A DNA stretch of 64,000 bases from VBDM01 sp963699535 (GCA_963699535.1 CAVOUJ010000001.1:27008-91007); one strand, 5' to 3'. Shown: positions 43,033 through 53,164, counted from the first letter of the stretch. Notes: generated from the sequence alone by a model not told the origin. Translations and numbers: made by a program.

Positions 43033-46000
43033 CTAGAAGGGCGCGTGCATCATGAAGCCGGAACCGCTCGACACACCTGCGCCGAGGGTAGGCTTTCGCT
43101 GGGGGTGCTGAAGAGCCTGCGCATCGCCTCTTGAATCCGGTTCAAGCCGGATTCGGCGAGCAGGAATCCGGCTTGGGCGAATCTCGTCGGCGCGCTCAGC
43201 GCCGCCAGCGGGGCGATCGGGCACACGATACCGTTGATTTCGGGCCGGGTTCTCGAGCAGGGTGCACTGGGCGCCCACGAGGGGTTGTAGACCTGAAAAT
43301 TGTCGCTGGCGTTGCCGTTGTAAGTGTAGACGCGGACTTCATTCAGTTTGCTCAGGCACTGGGAGGATACGTTCGCGACGTCCCGGACCATGGCGATGTC
43401 TGCTGAGACTCCGTCCCGGCGGCGCATCGAACCTGGTGTTGTTGATCACCACCAGTTTGTTGTCCATCCAGCAGCCGTTGACCGAGCCGACGATCGGGAC
43501 ATTGACGTTCTGCTGGTTGCGCAGATACGAATTCTCTATCGTCAGATTGGGTTCCGTACCAAAGCCTGACTTCCGGGGCGATGATGCCATCGCCCATCCC
43601 CTGAATGTCGGAATTGCGGATGACGATGGCCTTCGCCGATGTAGTCGGCGAAGAACACGCCGTCACCGCAGCAGCGGCTGACGCCGACTGAAATTGCCTC
43701 GGATCTTCAGCCCGTCGAAGGTGACCTTCTGGCCCGGATACACGTAGACGGCCTTGTTGTAGATGTTCCAGGCGTCAGATTCTTCGACGACGCTCTCCAG
43801 CACGTCGTTCGCGGAGGGCTGCGGATCGAGGGAGCTGATCCACCAGTAGGTGCAAGCCGCCCTGCATGGCCCCGTACGCTTCGTTGTTCTCGAACTGCAG
43901 GAGCGGCATGTTGTTGCCGTTCCGGGTGGTGGATTGGCCGGTGGCCATGATCGTATCGGCCCCCTTGAAGTTCGGGCACCGCGATGTTGCCCAGCTAGCG
44001 GAACTGGAAGACGAACCCATACGCGGCTTCCGTCGTCGGGATTCTGATAGTTGGCCGCGACGTTGTTTCTCACGTAGTTGTTGGGGCCCCTGAACCAGAA
44101 GCCCACGCCCTCGGTGCCCATCGCCATTCGCGCCTGGTCCTGGGGCTCGGCAGCACCGGGCTCGTTGGGCTCGCCGATGCCGCGCAGCACGAAGTTGTGG
44201 TCGAACACGTTGAAGCTCTCCGAGCCGTCCTCGGTCGCGACCGCCGCGCCGTTGTAGTTGTAGACGACGTTGTCCTGGATCAATCCGTAGTGGCTGCCGT
44301 GGACCGTGATGCCCCATTTGAACTTCGTCTCGACCGAGCCGCCATCGACGGCATTGCCCAACAATGTGAACTGGTAGCCGTTGGCCGGGCGTGGGAAGCG
44401 GGCCGCTCAGGTGATGCACGTGGATCGGGTAGCGGCCGATGTGGTTGGTCGTGTTGTCCAGCGGCAGAATACGTCGTGCGCCCCATGTCCCTGAACAGGA
44501 CGTAGCGGATGTCCACGTCGGCCAGGTGGGTGCCCAGCATGTGCCCGCGGGTGCCGGAGGGATTCTCCGATCGGACCATGACGTTCCTCGTCAGGTTCCC
44601 GACGTGCGGCAGGAAATCCAGCACACCGTTCAAATCGCGGGCGCCCAGGTGGTCGTACTGCAGGGCGCTGTTGAGCGTGAGGGTCGTGCCGTTGCGAAAC
44701 GGCCAGCACGGTCCGTTCTTCCCACTGGTTGACGGCGTTGACCCAGCCGCCGCCGGTGACTTCGCTTTCCTTGATGTGCCGGGTGTCGGGCAGGACGAGC
44801 CGGTCGCCGATCTTCCACCCGGAGACCGGCGCCGACAGCGTCAAGGTGGTGTTGCCCGCGTGCGGCTCGGTCGCGAGGCGCACAAACGTCGGCGTCTTCA
44901 CGCTGCCGTGCATGGACACTTTCCCGAAGCACGATGATCCCCGTGCCGAACTGATCCGGGTCCGGCGACGCCGCCGCCGAGCGGCGAATCAGCGATGACG
45001 ATCTCGGCAGTCACATTGGCGGCGATCGGGGCGGCAGCGGTGCCCACTTCCAGGACCCCGGGGTGCCCATCCCATCCTCCGGCCATGACCTGGAGGTTCG
45101 TCACCTTCAGGCGGGTATTGACGCCGGGGGAGAACGCCAGCTTGCCATCGACCGCGATCGTGTAGGCGATCGCGCACGTGTCATTGATGGTGACGGTGTG
45201 GCCCTGGCCGATCTTCGACGACATGGCTGGCAGGTCGGGAACGCTGCCTCCCCAGGTCGCGGGATTGGACCAGCTCCCGCTCTGCACGGATTGGATCGAC
45301 CGGGCGTGGACGCTGTCCTGACGAAAAATCCGGGATGTTCTCCGGAAGCACGACCGGCGGTGGGGGCGGCGGGGGCGGCGTGCCCGACACGGTGACGGTC
45401 GCCGATGCGCTTGCGCTGCCTCCCGAGCCGGTACAGGTCAGAGAGTAGTTGCCACTCGCGGTGAGCGCGCCGGTCGACTGGCTGCCGGAAGTCGCCTTGT
45501 CGCCCGACCAGGCGCCCGAAGCAGCGCAGGAGGTGGCGTTGGTCGAGGACCAGGTGAGCGTTGAGGATGCCGCCGTTCGCGACCGACGTGCGGGTTCGCG
45601 GCAAGCGACACCGTCGGACCGGGGGCGGCGGGGCATCGACACCGTGACCGTCGCCGACGCGCTTGCGCTGCCCCCCGACCCGGTGCAGGTGAGAGAGTAA
45701 GTGCTACTCGCGGTGAGCGCGCCGGTAGATTGGTTGCCGGAAGTCGCCTTGCTGCCGGACCATGCGCCGGAAGCCGTGCAAGAGGTGGCGTTGGTCGAGG
45801 ACCAGGTGAGCGTTGAAGATCCGCCGCTCGCGACCGACGCGGGTTCGCCGTCAGCGACACCGTGGGAACCGGGGCAACACGGTCACGGTCGCCGACGCGC
45901 TTGCGCTGCCTCCCGACCCGGTACAGGTAAGAGAGTAGTTGCCGCTCGCGGTGAGCGCGCCGGTAGATTGGCTGCCGGAAAGTCGCCTTGCTGCCCGACC

Positions 46001-46469
46001 AGGCGCCCGAAGCCGTGCAAGAGGTGGCGTTGGTCGAGGACCAGGTGAGCGTGGAGGACGCGCCGTTCGCGACCGACGTCGGGTTCGCCGCAAGCGACAC
46101 CGTGGGAACCGGGGGCGGCGGCGGCATGCCCGACACCATGACGGTCGTCGAGGCGCTTGCACTCCCTCCCGGGCCGGTACAGGTAAGAGAGTAGCTGCGA
46201 CTCGCGGTGAGCACGCCGGTAGATTGACTGCCGGAAGTCGCCTTGCTGCCGGACCATGCGCCAGAGGCAGCGCACGAGGTAGCATTGGTCGACGACCAGC
46301 TGAGCGTGGAAGACCCGTTGCTTGTGACGGACGCAGGACTCGCCGCAAGCGACAAGATCGGCAATGGTGGAAGCGTTGGATTCGCCCAACTGGTGGGCGA
46401 CGATCCCGACTGACTCCCGCAGGCGGCGACAGTCAGAGCAAGCAGAGGAACGAGCAGTGATGTGCGCAT
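43033..46469 (-). pseudogene. G8-domain/beta-helix lipoprotein with Ig-like repeats, many frameshifts
   Basis: One long gene can be traced through several frames. It starts at ATG 46469 with a lipobox (MRTSLLVPLLALTVAACGSQ, Cys 17). Four repeats of about 80-85 residues follow (46345 to 45400), each with SSTLTWSSTNATSC, a SGAWSG segment and SYSLTCTGSGGSASAS; their spacing is about 240-255 bases. Next comes a Pro-rich linker and a G8 domain (GSWSNPATWGGSVPD, GHTVTINDTCAIAYTIAVDGKL). The rest resembles a right-handed beta-helix (SHYGLIQDNVVYNYNGAAVATEDGSESFNVFDHNFVLRGIG). At least six shifts break it, one visible as AAA where the matching repeats have AA at about 45978. An extracellular, polysaccharide-binding protein is likely. 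Confidence 0.65.
45400..46345 (-). repeat. Four tandem repeats of about 250 bases (Ig-like modules)
   Basis: The segment ending in GCCGGTAGATTG-like sequence recurs near 45469, 45719, 45958 and 46213. Each copy encodes the same module of the lipoprotein gene. The copies are alike enough at DNA level to show single-base differences, and to make misassembly in this stretch plausible. Confidence 0.8.
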
Positions 46470-46787
46470 TCGCAAGATTCCGCTCAACGAGGCAGCGAAT
46501 GATGTACCTGGACGAGCAAACGACAAACGGCGGACGCATCGCTTCTCGGCAATAATTCGCACGCTTGTGAAAAATAATTTTCGTAAACGACAATCGTGAG
46601 AAAAATTGGCGGCCAAGTGTCGGCCGTTTACGACACTGAGTGTCGGTGGTTGACGACGCGTCGGCGATTAGCGACACTCGGAGAAATATGTCGCGAGAAC
46701 GGAAATCTCGACCCGAAGCTCTAGATCTCTTGCCAACTTATACTGATTGACGGCTGCCGCTCACTCCACACCGCCGCAAGATCAACC
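46470..46787. other. Intergenic region between divergent genes
   Basis: These 318 bases separate the lipoprotein and SGNH hydrolase genes. The middle holds three inverted repeats described separately. The stretch 46560-46610 is A/T-rich and could hold the lipoprotein promoter; GTGCGAATTATTGCC on the minus strand near 46565 is a weak sigma-54-like match (the -24 GG is not perfect). No coding sequence is seen. Confidence 0.5.
46616..46678. promoter_or_regulatory. Three inverted repeats of the form TGTCG-N8-CGACA
   Basis: AGTGTCG-N8-CGACACT at 46616-46637 is a perfect repeat. AGTGTCG-N8-CGACGCG at 46639-46660 has a perfect left half. CGCGTCG-N8-CGACACT at 46657-46678 has a perfect right half. 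All three keep an eight-base spacer. This looks like a set of sites for a dimeric regulator, such as an enhancer-binding protein acting with sigma-54. Confidence 0.7.
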
Positions 46788-47639
46788 ATGCGCTCGATCA
46801 TCTGTGGTGCCGCACTGCTGCAACTATTTTCCGCGGCGCTGCCAGCCGCTGAACCTCTGCCACAAGCCTGGGAGTACAGCGCCGCGATGAAGAAGGTCGC
46901 TGCGGAATTCACCGGCAGGCAGGGCGTCGTGATTCATGTCGGCGATTCGATTACCTATGCTCATCCCTATGGCCAATGGGCCACCGCTGGCCAAGGAAGG
47001 AACGAGGACGACGAGGCCCTCCTCGCCTGGATGCACGCGGGAAGCAACGACGATACCGATGGCTGGTACCTGGCCCGCTTCGACCATCCGGCCGGAGGCC
47101 GCAGCTATACCGCGGCGGGAGGCATTCGCCTTGACGAAATGCTGGCCGGCGGACGGGGAGGCATGCCCGCGCTGGCCGAGCTTGTCAGGACTTACCGGCC
47201 GCAAATGGTGGTGCTGATGCTGGGCAGTAACGACGCCACGCATGGCCGCAGGGTCGAGGATTTCCGCCGCGACGTGGAGACCGCGGTAAAGACAATCATG
47301 GCCGCCCACGCAATTCCGATACTTTCGACGATCCCGCCGCACATACGCCGGCAGGACCTGGCCAAGTCGTACAACGTCGCCCTCCGCGAAATCGCCCGCC
47401 AGCAGGAGCTTCCGCTGATTGACTACGAGCGGGAAATACTGACCCGACGTCCAAACGACTGGAACGGTACCTTGCTGAATAGGAACGACGAGCATCCCAC
47501 CGCCAATACCGGCGGCGAGAACGGCGTGAAGGCGAGCTCCGCCCCAACCGACGACAACCTCAAGAGCAGCGGCTACCTGCTCCGCGGCTGGCTGTCGGTC
47601 AAGAAGATCGGCGAAGTCAAGCGCAAAGTGCTGGACTGA
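46788..47639 (+). CDS. Secreted SGNH/GDSL-family hydrolase
   Basis: This 283-residue protein has a signal peptide (MRSIICGAALLQLFSAALPAAEP). VIHVGDSITY carries the catalytic Ser of block I, MLGSNDATH is block III with Asn, and the region DDNLKSSGYLLRGWLS contains no clear D-X2-H, so the usual block V His is not obvious. SGNH enzymes are esterases or acetyl transfer enzymes acting on carbohydrates or lipids. It is exported, so deacetylation of the EPS outside the cell is possible. It shares its upstream region with the divergent lipoprotein gene. Confidence 0.75.
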   Translation: MRSIICGAALLQLFSAALPAAEPLPQAWEYSAAMKKVAAEFTGRQGVVIHVGDSITYAHPYGQWATAGQGRNEDDEALLAWMHAGSNDDTDGWYLARFDHPAGGRSYTAAGGIRLDEMLAGGRGGMPALAELVRTYRPQMVVLMLGSNDATHGRRVEDFRRDVETAVKTIMAAHAIPILSTIPPHIRRQDLAKSYNVALREIARQQELPLIDYEREILTRRPNDWNGTLLNRNDEHPTANTGGENGVKASSAPTDDNLKSSGYLLRGWLSVKKIGEVKRKVLD

Positions 47640-47788
47640 TCGCGGCCTCAAGTCGTGAGCCACACGGATTGCAAACGAGTCGCATTGCAATCACCGGGTA
47701 TCGATTTGTAACGCAACGCAACGCTACGATTTCCCCATACAATGCCGACTCGCAGGGGCAGTGACCTGATCATCGTGGAGGCACATTC

Positions 47789-49897
47789 TTGAGCTGGATT
47801 CCTGGTCGTCGAACCCTAATCGTCGGGTTTCTTCTCTTGATCGGCATCATTTCAACCGTGGTCGTGACCTCGATTCCAGAGACCCGGTGGCGTGCTGAAG
47901 TCCTCGCGCTCAAGTTGACGGGGGCGCTGCCGGACATTCCGTTCGTGCAACTCCTGATCTGGATGCGGCCCGGCAGTAGCGTATGGATGGGCGAGATCGT
48001 CCTCGGCAACAGGTCCAGCGCGATCGCCTCCGTGCGCAATCAGAATGCCGATGATCCCGAATACATCCGTCAGGGCACTGCTCAATTTCAGCTCAGCTGC
48101 TCTCACTGTCATGGCGCGGAGGGTACGGGTGGTACGGGTCCGGATCTGGTGGCATTCCTGGCTCGATCGACGGACTGGGCTTTCCTGTCGGTCACCAAAT
48201 GGGGTCGTGCAGGCACCGCCATGGCGGCACAACCGGTGACCGACAAGCAGATCTGGCAGATCAACTCGTTTCTGCGCCAGAAGGCACGCGCCTGGGCGGC
48301 CGAGGCCGCCGGTGTTGCGGCGGCCCGGCCTGCATTGAACGTGACGATAGAAACGCTGAACGCGGCCAACCAGCACCCGGACGAGTGGACGATGTACTCG
48401 GGGGACATGCAGGGGCTTCGGCACAGCCGTCTCGCACAGATCAACCGCAAGAATGCGGCGAGTGTGCGGGTCGCCTGGGCCGCGCAGCTGCGGCCATCTT
48501 TCAAGCCGCTGTCGGCGACCCCGATTGTCGCAGGAGGGATGATGTTCGTGACCGAGGCGCCCGATGGGGTGGTCGCTCTCGACGCAAGGAACGGATCGGT
48601 GATCTGGAAATTCAGCCGGCCGGTCGATCCGTCCAAATTGCCGCTGTGCTGCGGGGCATTCAACCGGGGCGTCGCAATCCTCGGCAACCGCGTGTTCGTC
48701 GCGACGCTGGATGCGTATCTGGTGGCGCTGGACGCGGCGACAGGGGCTCGCATCTGGGAGACCAAGGTCGCCGAAACCGCCGAAGGCAACAGCATGACCA
48801 GCGCGCCGCTGGTGGTCGACGGCCATGTCGTCGTCGGTGTTGCGGGCGGCGAATACGGGATCCGCGGCATCGTTGCCGCGTTCTCACCGGAAGACGGCCG
48901 CCGGTTGTGGCAGTTCAATATTGTGCCGAAACCAGGTGAACCGGGGAGCGAGACCTGGAAGGGCGATTCCTGGAAAACCGGCGGCGGTTCGAGCTGGGTT
49001 ACTGGCGTTTTCGACAAGAACCTCGACCTGATCTACTGGACGACAGGCAATCCCTGGCCGCCGCTCGATAACAGCACTCGCCAGGGCGACAATCTCTATT
49101 CGAACTCGGTCGTGGCGCTCGAGCGAAAGACCGGAAAACTGCGTTGGTACTATCAGTTCACCCCGGACGATACTCACGATTGGGACGCGGCGCAGCAGCC
49201 CATCCTGGCCGACGTGAACTGGCAGGGTCAGACCGTACCTGCGCTGCTGATGGCGAATCGCAACGGTTTCTACTACGCGATCGATCGTCGCGACGGCCGG
49301 TTCCTCTACGGCAAGGCCTACGTGAAACAAACCTGGCTCAAGTCATTCGACGCGAAGGGCAAGCCGATCGCAGATCCTGCCGCATTGCCCGCGAAAAACG
49401 GGACGTTGGTCTGGCCCTGGATGCACGGCGGAACGAACTGGTGGCCGCCCTCGTACGATCCGAAGCGTCGGCTGCACTTCGTACCGACCGTCGATGCGGC
49501 AACGCTGTATTTTTCAGTTGCCATGCGTCTGGAGCAAGGCCAGATGACCATGGGCGGCACGACGCGGCTCGCCTCCAATCAGCCGGCCATCATGGCGATC
49601 AAGGCGATCGAACCGGACACAGGCAAGGTTCGCTGGACCACACGCCTGGATCGCGGTGACTTCCACCAGTATTCGCGCATTGGCGGATTGCTGTCGACCG
49701 ACGGCGATATCGTCTTCGGCGGCTTCGAGAATCGATTCGTGATACTCGATGCGGAAACCGGCAAGGAATTGTGGCGCTTCCTGCCGGGCGGCTTGACCAA
49801 CGCGGGACCCGCCACCTATTCGATCGACGGCGTTCAGTACATCGCCGCGATCGCCAGCAACGTGCTATTCGCGTTCTCGCTCGGGCCCAAGCCCTGA
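47789..49897 (+). CDS. Membrane-anchored cytochrome c-PQQ dehydrogenase fusion
   Basis: This 702-residue protein has an N-terminal membrane helix (LIVGFLLLIGIISTVVV), a cytochrome c domain with the haem motif CSHCH near residue 105 and a Met (TAMAAQPV) as possible second ligand, then a PQQ beta-propeller from about residue 195. The propeller shows the vicinal LCCGAF disulfide pair typical of PQQ alcohol dehydrogenases and repeated W-motifs (ALDAATGARIWE, AFSPEDGRRLW). The catalytic region PDDTHDWDAAQ has Ala two residues after the putative catalytic Asp, which favours calcium rather than a lanthanide. In most quinohaemoprotein alcohol dehydrogenases the haem domain is C-terminal, so this order is unusual. 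TTG start with GGAG eight bases upstream. Confidence 0.82.
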   Translation: MSWIPGRRTLIVGFLLLIGIISTVVVTSIPETRWRAEVLALKLTGALPDIPFVQLLIWMRPGSSVWMGEIVLGNRSSAIASVRNQNADDPEYIRQGTAQFQLSCSHCHGAEGTGGTGPDLVAFLARSTDWAFLSVTKWGRAGTAMAAQPVTDKQIWQINSFLRQKARAWAAEAAGVAAARPALNVTIETLNAANQHPDEWTMYSGDMQGLRHSRLAQINRKNAASVRVAWAAQLRPSFKPLSATPIVAGGMMFVTEAPDGVVALDARNGSVIWKFSRPVDPSKLPLCCGAFNRGVAILGNRVFVATLDAYLVALDAATGARIWETKVAETAEGNSMTSAPLVVDGHVVVGVAGGEYGIRGIVAAFSPEDGRRLWQFNIVPKPGEPGSETWKGDSWKTGGGSSWVTGVFDKNLDLIYWTTGNPWPPLDNSTRQGDNLYSNSVVALERKTGKLRWYYQFTPDDTHDWDAAQQPILADVNWQGQTVPALLMANRNGFYYAIDRRDGRFLYGKAYVKQTWLKSFDAKGKPIADPAALPAKNGTLVWPWMHGGTNWWPPSYDPKRRLHFVPTVDAATLYFSVAMRLEQGQMTMGGTTRLASNQPAIMAIKAIEPDTGKVRWTTRLDRGDFHQYSRIGGLLSTDGDIVFGGFENRFVILDAETGKELWRFLPGGLTNAGPATYSIDGVQYIAAIASNVLFAFSLGPKP

Positions 49898-49916
49898 TCG
49901 ATGACCGTGCCCTGAC

Positions 49917-52143
49917 TCACGGACCCAGGTAGGTGAACAGTAGCCACCAGGCTCCTGCCGACCAGGCGAGGTGTGCGGCACTCCAAAGAGCACGGTCCAG
50001 GAGCCGCCAGCGGCTGCAGATGAGCCAGCCCAGGGCAAACATCCCGGCCCAGGTGATCAGTAGCGCGAGAAACACCTTCCGCCGTTCGGACTCGTACAGG
50101 CGACGACGGGGAAACTCCGCGCGAATGGCGGCATCGGCCCGGGCAATGGCGAGGTGTTCGGCGGTGACGTCAGGCGAGGCTTGAAGTACCAGGCGCATCG
50201 TGCCCGCTTTGCTGTTCGAAGCGCTGCTCACGGCCAGCTCCCGGCCTCGCCGTTGCACGCTGCGCCGTCCGGTACGGTCTTGCACCGCGAGCTCCCACTG
50301 CTCTGGCCCGTCGAATCGTTCGACTGTCGCGCTGGCCCATCCAAGGTCTTCACGCAGGGCCAGCTGCAGGACCGTGGCCATCCAGCCCGTCGGCGCGGCG
50401 AGGCGCGCGTCCACGCTGGGTGCCGGATCGGCGCGGCGATCGTGGGCGACCCAGCCGCCGAACGGGGCCCGGCTGCCCTGCAATGCCCTGCTGGATACGC
50501 CGCTCGATCCCAGCAGCGTCAGGTTGAGGCCGAGGGCCTGTCCTGGTCTGTGAAAGTTATAGCGTCCTTCGCCGAGCGCCCTGACTTGCGTCTCGGGCGC
50601 GGCGGTCCAAAGAGTACGCAGCGGCCGTTTCGAGGCGTCTGCATAGGTATCGAGCACGATCCAGGATCTTGCGCCGAGTTGCATGACCTGCCTGCGCAGC
50701 GTCGGGCCCGTTGCCGCCTTGCGCTCGAGATCGAGCATCCGCAGGTCGCGAGTCTGCGCGTAGCCGAGCAGTTCCGTATGCCGCAATTGAGTCGCCGATT
50801 CGCCGACGACGTGCGGGCCGTTGCCTCCATCCCAGCCTTCGGACGCAGCGATCCCGGCCATATCGTCGCCCGGCCAATAGCCCGTGTTGGTGCTCCAGTC
50901 GGTACCGTCGGCCCAGATCAGGACGCTCTGCTCCTGGGCGCGCATGTGCCCGTGTCCCGCAAAATATCCCCAGGGCACGACGGTCTGCGTCGCAGGTTCG
51001 GTCCGGGTGCCGGCTTCGGACCAGATCGCATAGCCTGCGACGGGGTAGAGGCGCGCGAAACTTGCGCGCGACTTTAGCGCTTCACCCCAGCGAGTATCGT
51101 CCAGGTTGAGCAGCCCGGGCAGCTTCCACGCGTAGCGAAAGGTGTTGCCGATCAATGGTAGCGAGCGATCGGGCCTCTGCAAATCACGCAGGAAACGGAG
51201 CGATGCTTCGTGAGCTTTCGTCAGCTCGTCCGGCACGTGCTCGCCCGCTGAGCTGCAGCAAGCGGACCATGAATCCCGTCAAGACCACCCCGTGGAAGTG
51301 ATAGCCGGCCGAGTGCTCGAGCACCGCGCCTTCGCTATCGATGTAGAAAGGCAACTGCTTGCGCAGGCGCTCCAGGGCGGTCTCGCGATACTGCTGGGCA
51401 TGCGGCAGTGCGGGAAACGCCGTCGCCAGCTGTATCAGCGCAACATTTTGCATGACGCCATGGTTGGTCGCGGCAGTGAATAGCGCAGGTTTGGTGAGCT
51501 GCGCGCCCAGGCGCGTCGCATGGTTGTGAATGAATTGCGCCGTGTCCGCGTCCTCAGCAGCTCGAGTCGCTGTCCACAAGCGGGAGAGGATCGCGACCCG
51601 ATTGCTGATCGCGTGCGCGTTCCAGAGCCAGCCGCTGGGCAGCCATTGCCTCTTTTCATAGGCGCAGAATTCCGCGACGTAGCGCTTGGCCGCCGCCACG
51701 TATGCCGGGTCGCGGGTGTGCTCATAGGCGCGCAGCAGCAGGTCGGGCACGATCAGGCTTGCGATCCAGAGCTGTTGCACCGGAACTCCGCTTTCGAGGT
51801 CACGCGGCGAGAAGTTGACGTCGATCGGCAGGACCGGCAGCGACGGCAACGCCAGTCGCCCGCGCAGAATCTCGTCGGCCGCGGTAACGGCAGCATCCCC
51901 GGACAATGGATGATCCGTCATCATCGACGCATCTGCGACCGCAGCGAGCACGGCGTCTGAGGGTGCGCGGCGATCGGCATCGATCACGTCATGGGTGACC
52001 GGCTCCACGACCACACGGAAGTGCGAGACCACCGGCCACCACAGCAGCGCCAGCGCCGTGGCGAACATTGCGATTGAGGTTAGTCCCGCAATCACCGCGA
52101 CCCTACGCTGAGTCAGGTTGTTCGCTTTTGCGCTATTCGTCAT
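49917..52143 (-). CDS. Heparinase II/III-like polysaccharide lyase with membrane anchors, one frameshift
   Basis: The 5' segment (52143 to about 51243) has a membrane helix (VAVIAGLTSIAMFATALALLWW) and an alginate-lyase-like helical domain with TNHGVMQNVALIQLA and EHSAGYHFHGV, motifs that carry candidate catalytic Asn/His and Tyr/His residues. The 3' segment (51243 to 49917) continues with LSGEHVPDELTKAHEASLRFL, GYFAGHGHMRAQEQSVLIWADG and a heparinase II/III-type beta domain, and ends with two hydrophobic helices (FLALLITWAGMFALGWLIC and AHLAWSAGAWWLLFTYL). Removing one C at about 51243 joins both into about 742 residues. It probably degrades or trims an acidic polysaccharide at the periplasmic face. 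Confidence 0.7.
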
Positions 52144-52257
52144 GTTTTCCACAGGACGAGATCGCGTCGGATGCGGAACCGCGCCTTCTGGGTGTGAGAG
52201 AACCGCGGGGCCAGCCCCGCCTCCTGCTCGATCGACGGCTCTGCCGCCAGACCGGAA

Positions 52258-52533
52258 TTACTGGACCGTGCCGGTAGTGGTGACGGAGCTGGGAGTGGTC
52301 CCTGCCGCAGTGGGTCCCCCGACGGCGGTCAGAACACCCGTTCCCGCGTCGATGGTGAAGCGCGAGACACCACCGGCGTTCGCCACGTAGGCGAACTGGC
52401 CCGAGGCGTCGACGTTGATGGAGACGGGAGTGGTTCCCGCGGCCACCGGCGAGCCGGCGGCGGTCAGCGCGCCCGTTGTGGCGCTAATCGTAAAGCGCTG
52501 GACGCCGCTGCTGTTCACCACGTAGGCGAACTG
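52258..52533 (-). CDS. C-terminal end of a beta-propeller (lactonase-like) protein, truncated
   Basis: About 91 residues ending in TTTGTVQ hold two units of a propeller: GQFAYVVNSSGVQRFTISATTGALTAAGSP and GQFAYVANAGGVSRFTIDAGTGVLTAVGGP. This is the pattern of YncE/PGL-like beta-propellers (Y-V-A-N repeats). The 5' part is missing: at about 52535 the reading frame runs straight into CtaB. The two units share the DNA string ACGTAGGCGAACTGGCC, which may have served as the point of misjoining. Confidence 0.7.
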   Translation of the reverse strand, partial: QFAYVVNSSGVQRFTISATTGALTAAGSPVAAGTTPVSINVDASGQFAYVANAGGVSRFTIDAGTGVLTAVGGPTAAGTTPSSVTTTGTVQ

Positions 52534-52545
52534 GCCGATCCGGTA
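52525..52545. other. Probable junction of two genomes
   Basis: Minus-strand reading passes from CtaB (MYREDYRI) to a beta-propeller (GQFAYVVN) without a break in frame. CtaB loses its last 80-90 residues and the propeller its first part. Gene content and base composition differ on the two sides. Confidence 0.75.
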
Positions 52546-53148
52546 GTCCTCGCGGTACATCCACGCGAGGGCCAGGAAGTGGGGGAGCTGCCAGAGGAAG
52601 AGGATCGCGAACAGGGCCGCCGCGCCCGCGCCGAACGAGCCGCGCGCGGCGACCCATCCCGCCACGGGCGGAAGGGCCCCGGGCACGGCGCCCGCGATCG
52701 TCGCGAGCGAGGTGCGGGTCTTCAGCGGTGTGTAGACGAAGAGGTACGTCGCGACCGTGACGGCCTCGACGGCGCCGACCAGCGGGTTCACGAGGATCGT
52801 CAGGATCGTGAGTCCCGCGGCCGTCGTCGCCACGCCGAAGGCGAGCGCCTCGAACGGCGCGAGGCGTCCGTCGGGGAGCGGACGCTGGCGGGTGCGCGCC
52901 ATCCGGCCGTCCAGCTCGCGCTCGAGATACTGGTTCAGGGCGAGCGCGCCGCCGGCGGCGAGGGCCGTCCCGAGGATCGTGTTCACGAGAAGGGGAAGAT
53001 CGACGCGCCCCGTGGACCCCGCGTAGAACCCGACCAGCGTCGTCACGAGGACCAGCGTCACGAGACGCGGCTTGGTGAGGACGAGATAGTCGATCGCGCG
53101 CCGCGTGGCGGCGACCTGTCCGATCGAGAGGGTCTGGGTCCGGCTCAT
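52534..53148 (-). CDS. ctaB: Protohaem IX farnesyltransferase CtaB, 3' end missing
   Basis: The visible 205 residues hold the UbiA-type motifs of CtaB: YLVLTKPRLVTLVLVTTLVGFYAGS, NQYLERELDGRMARTRQRPLPDGR (the first N-X3-D-X2-D-like motif) and TYLFVYTPLKTRTSLATIAGAVPGALPPVAGW. It makes haem O from haem B for the terminal oxidase. CtaB is usually near 300 residues; here the last helices and the second D-rich motif are lost at the junction near 52535. It starts 17 bases after the ctaD stop and is in one operon with ctaC and ctaD. Confidence 0.85.
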
Positions 53149-53164
53149 GGTTCGCGGCCCCGTG

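Noticed and set aside
43000..46500. A CRISPR-like or minisatellite array
   Set aside because: The repeats are about 250 bases long, code for protein modules and have no spacers.
47789..49897. A lanthanide-dependent (XoxF-type) dehydrogenase
   Set aside because: The residue two positions after the likely catalytic Asp is Ala, not Asp (DWDAAQ), which points to a calcium enzyme.
52258..53148. A natural CtaB/beta-propeller fusion protein
   Set aside because: CtaB would lack essential helices, and gene content changes at the same point. A misassembly explains it better.
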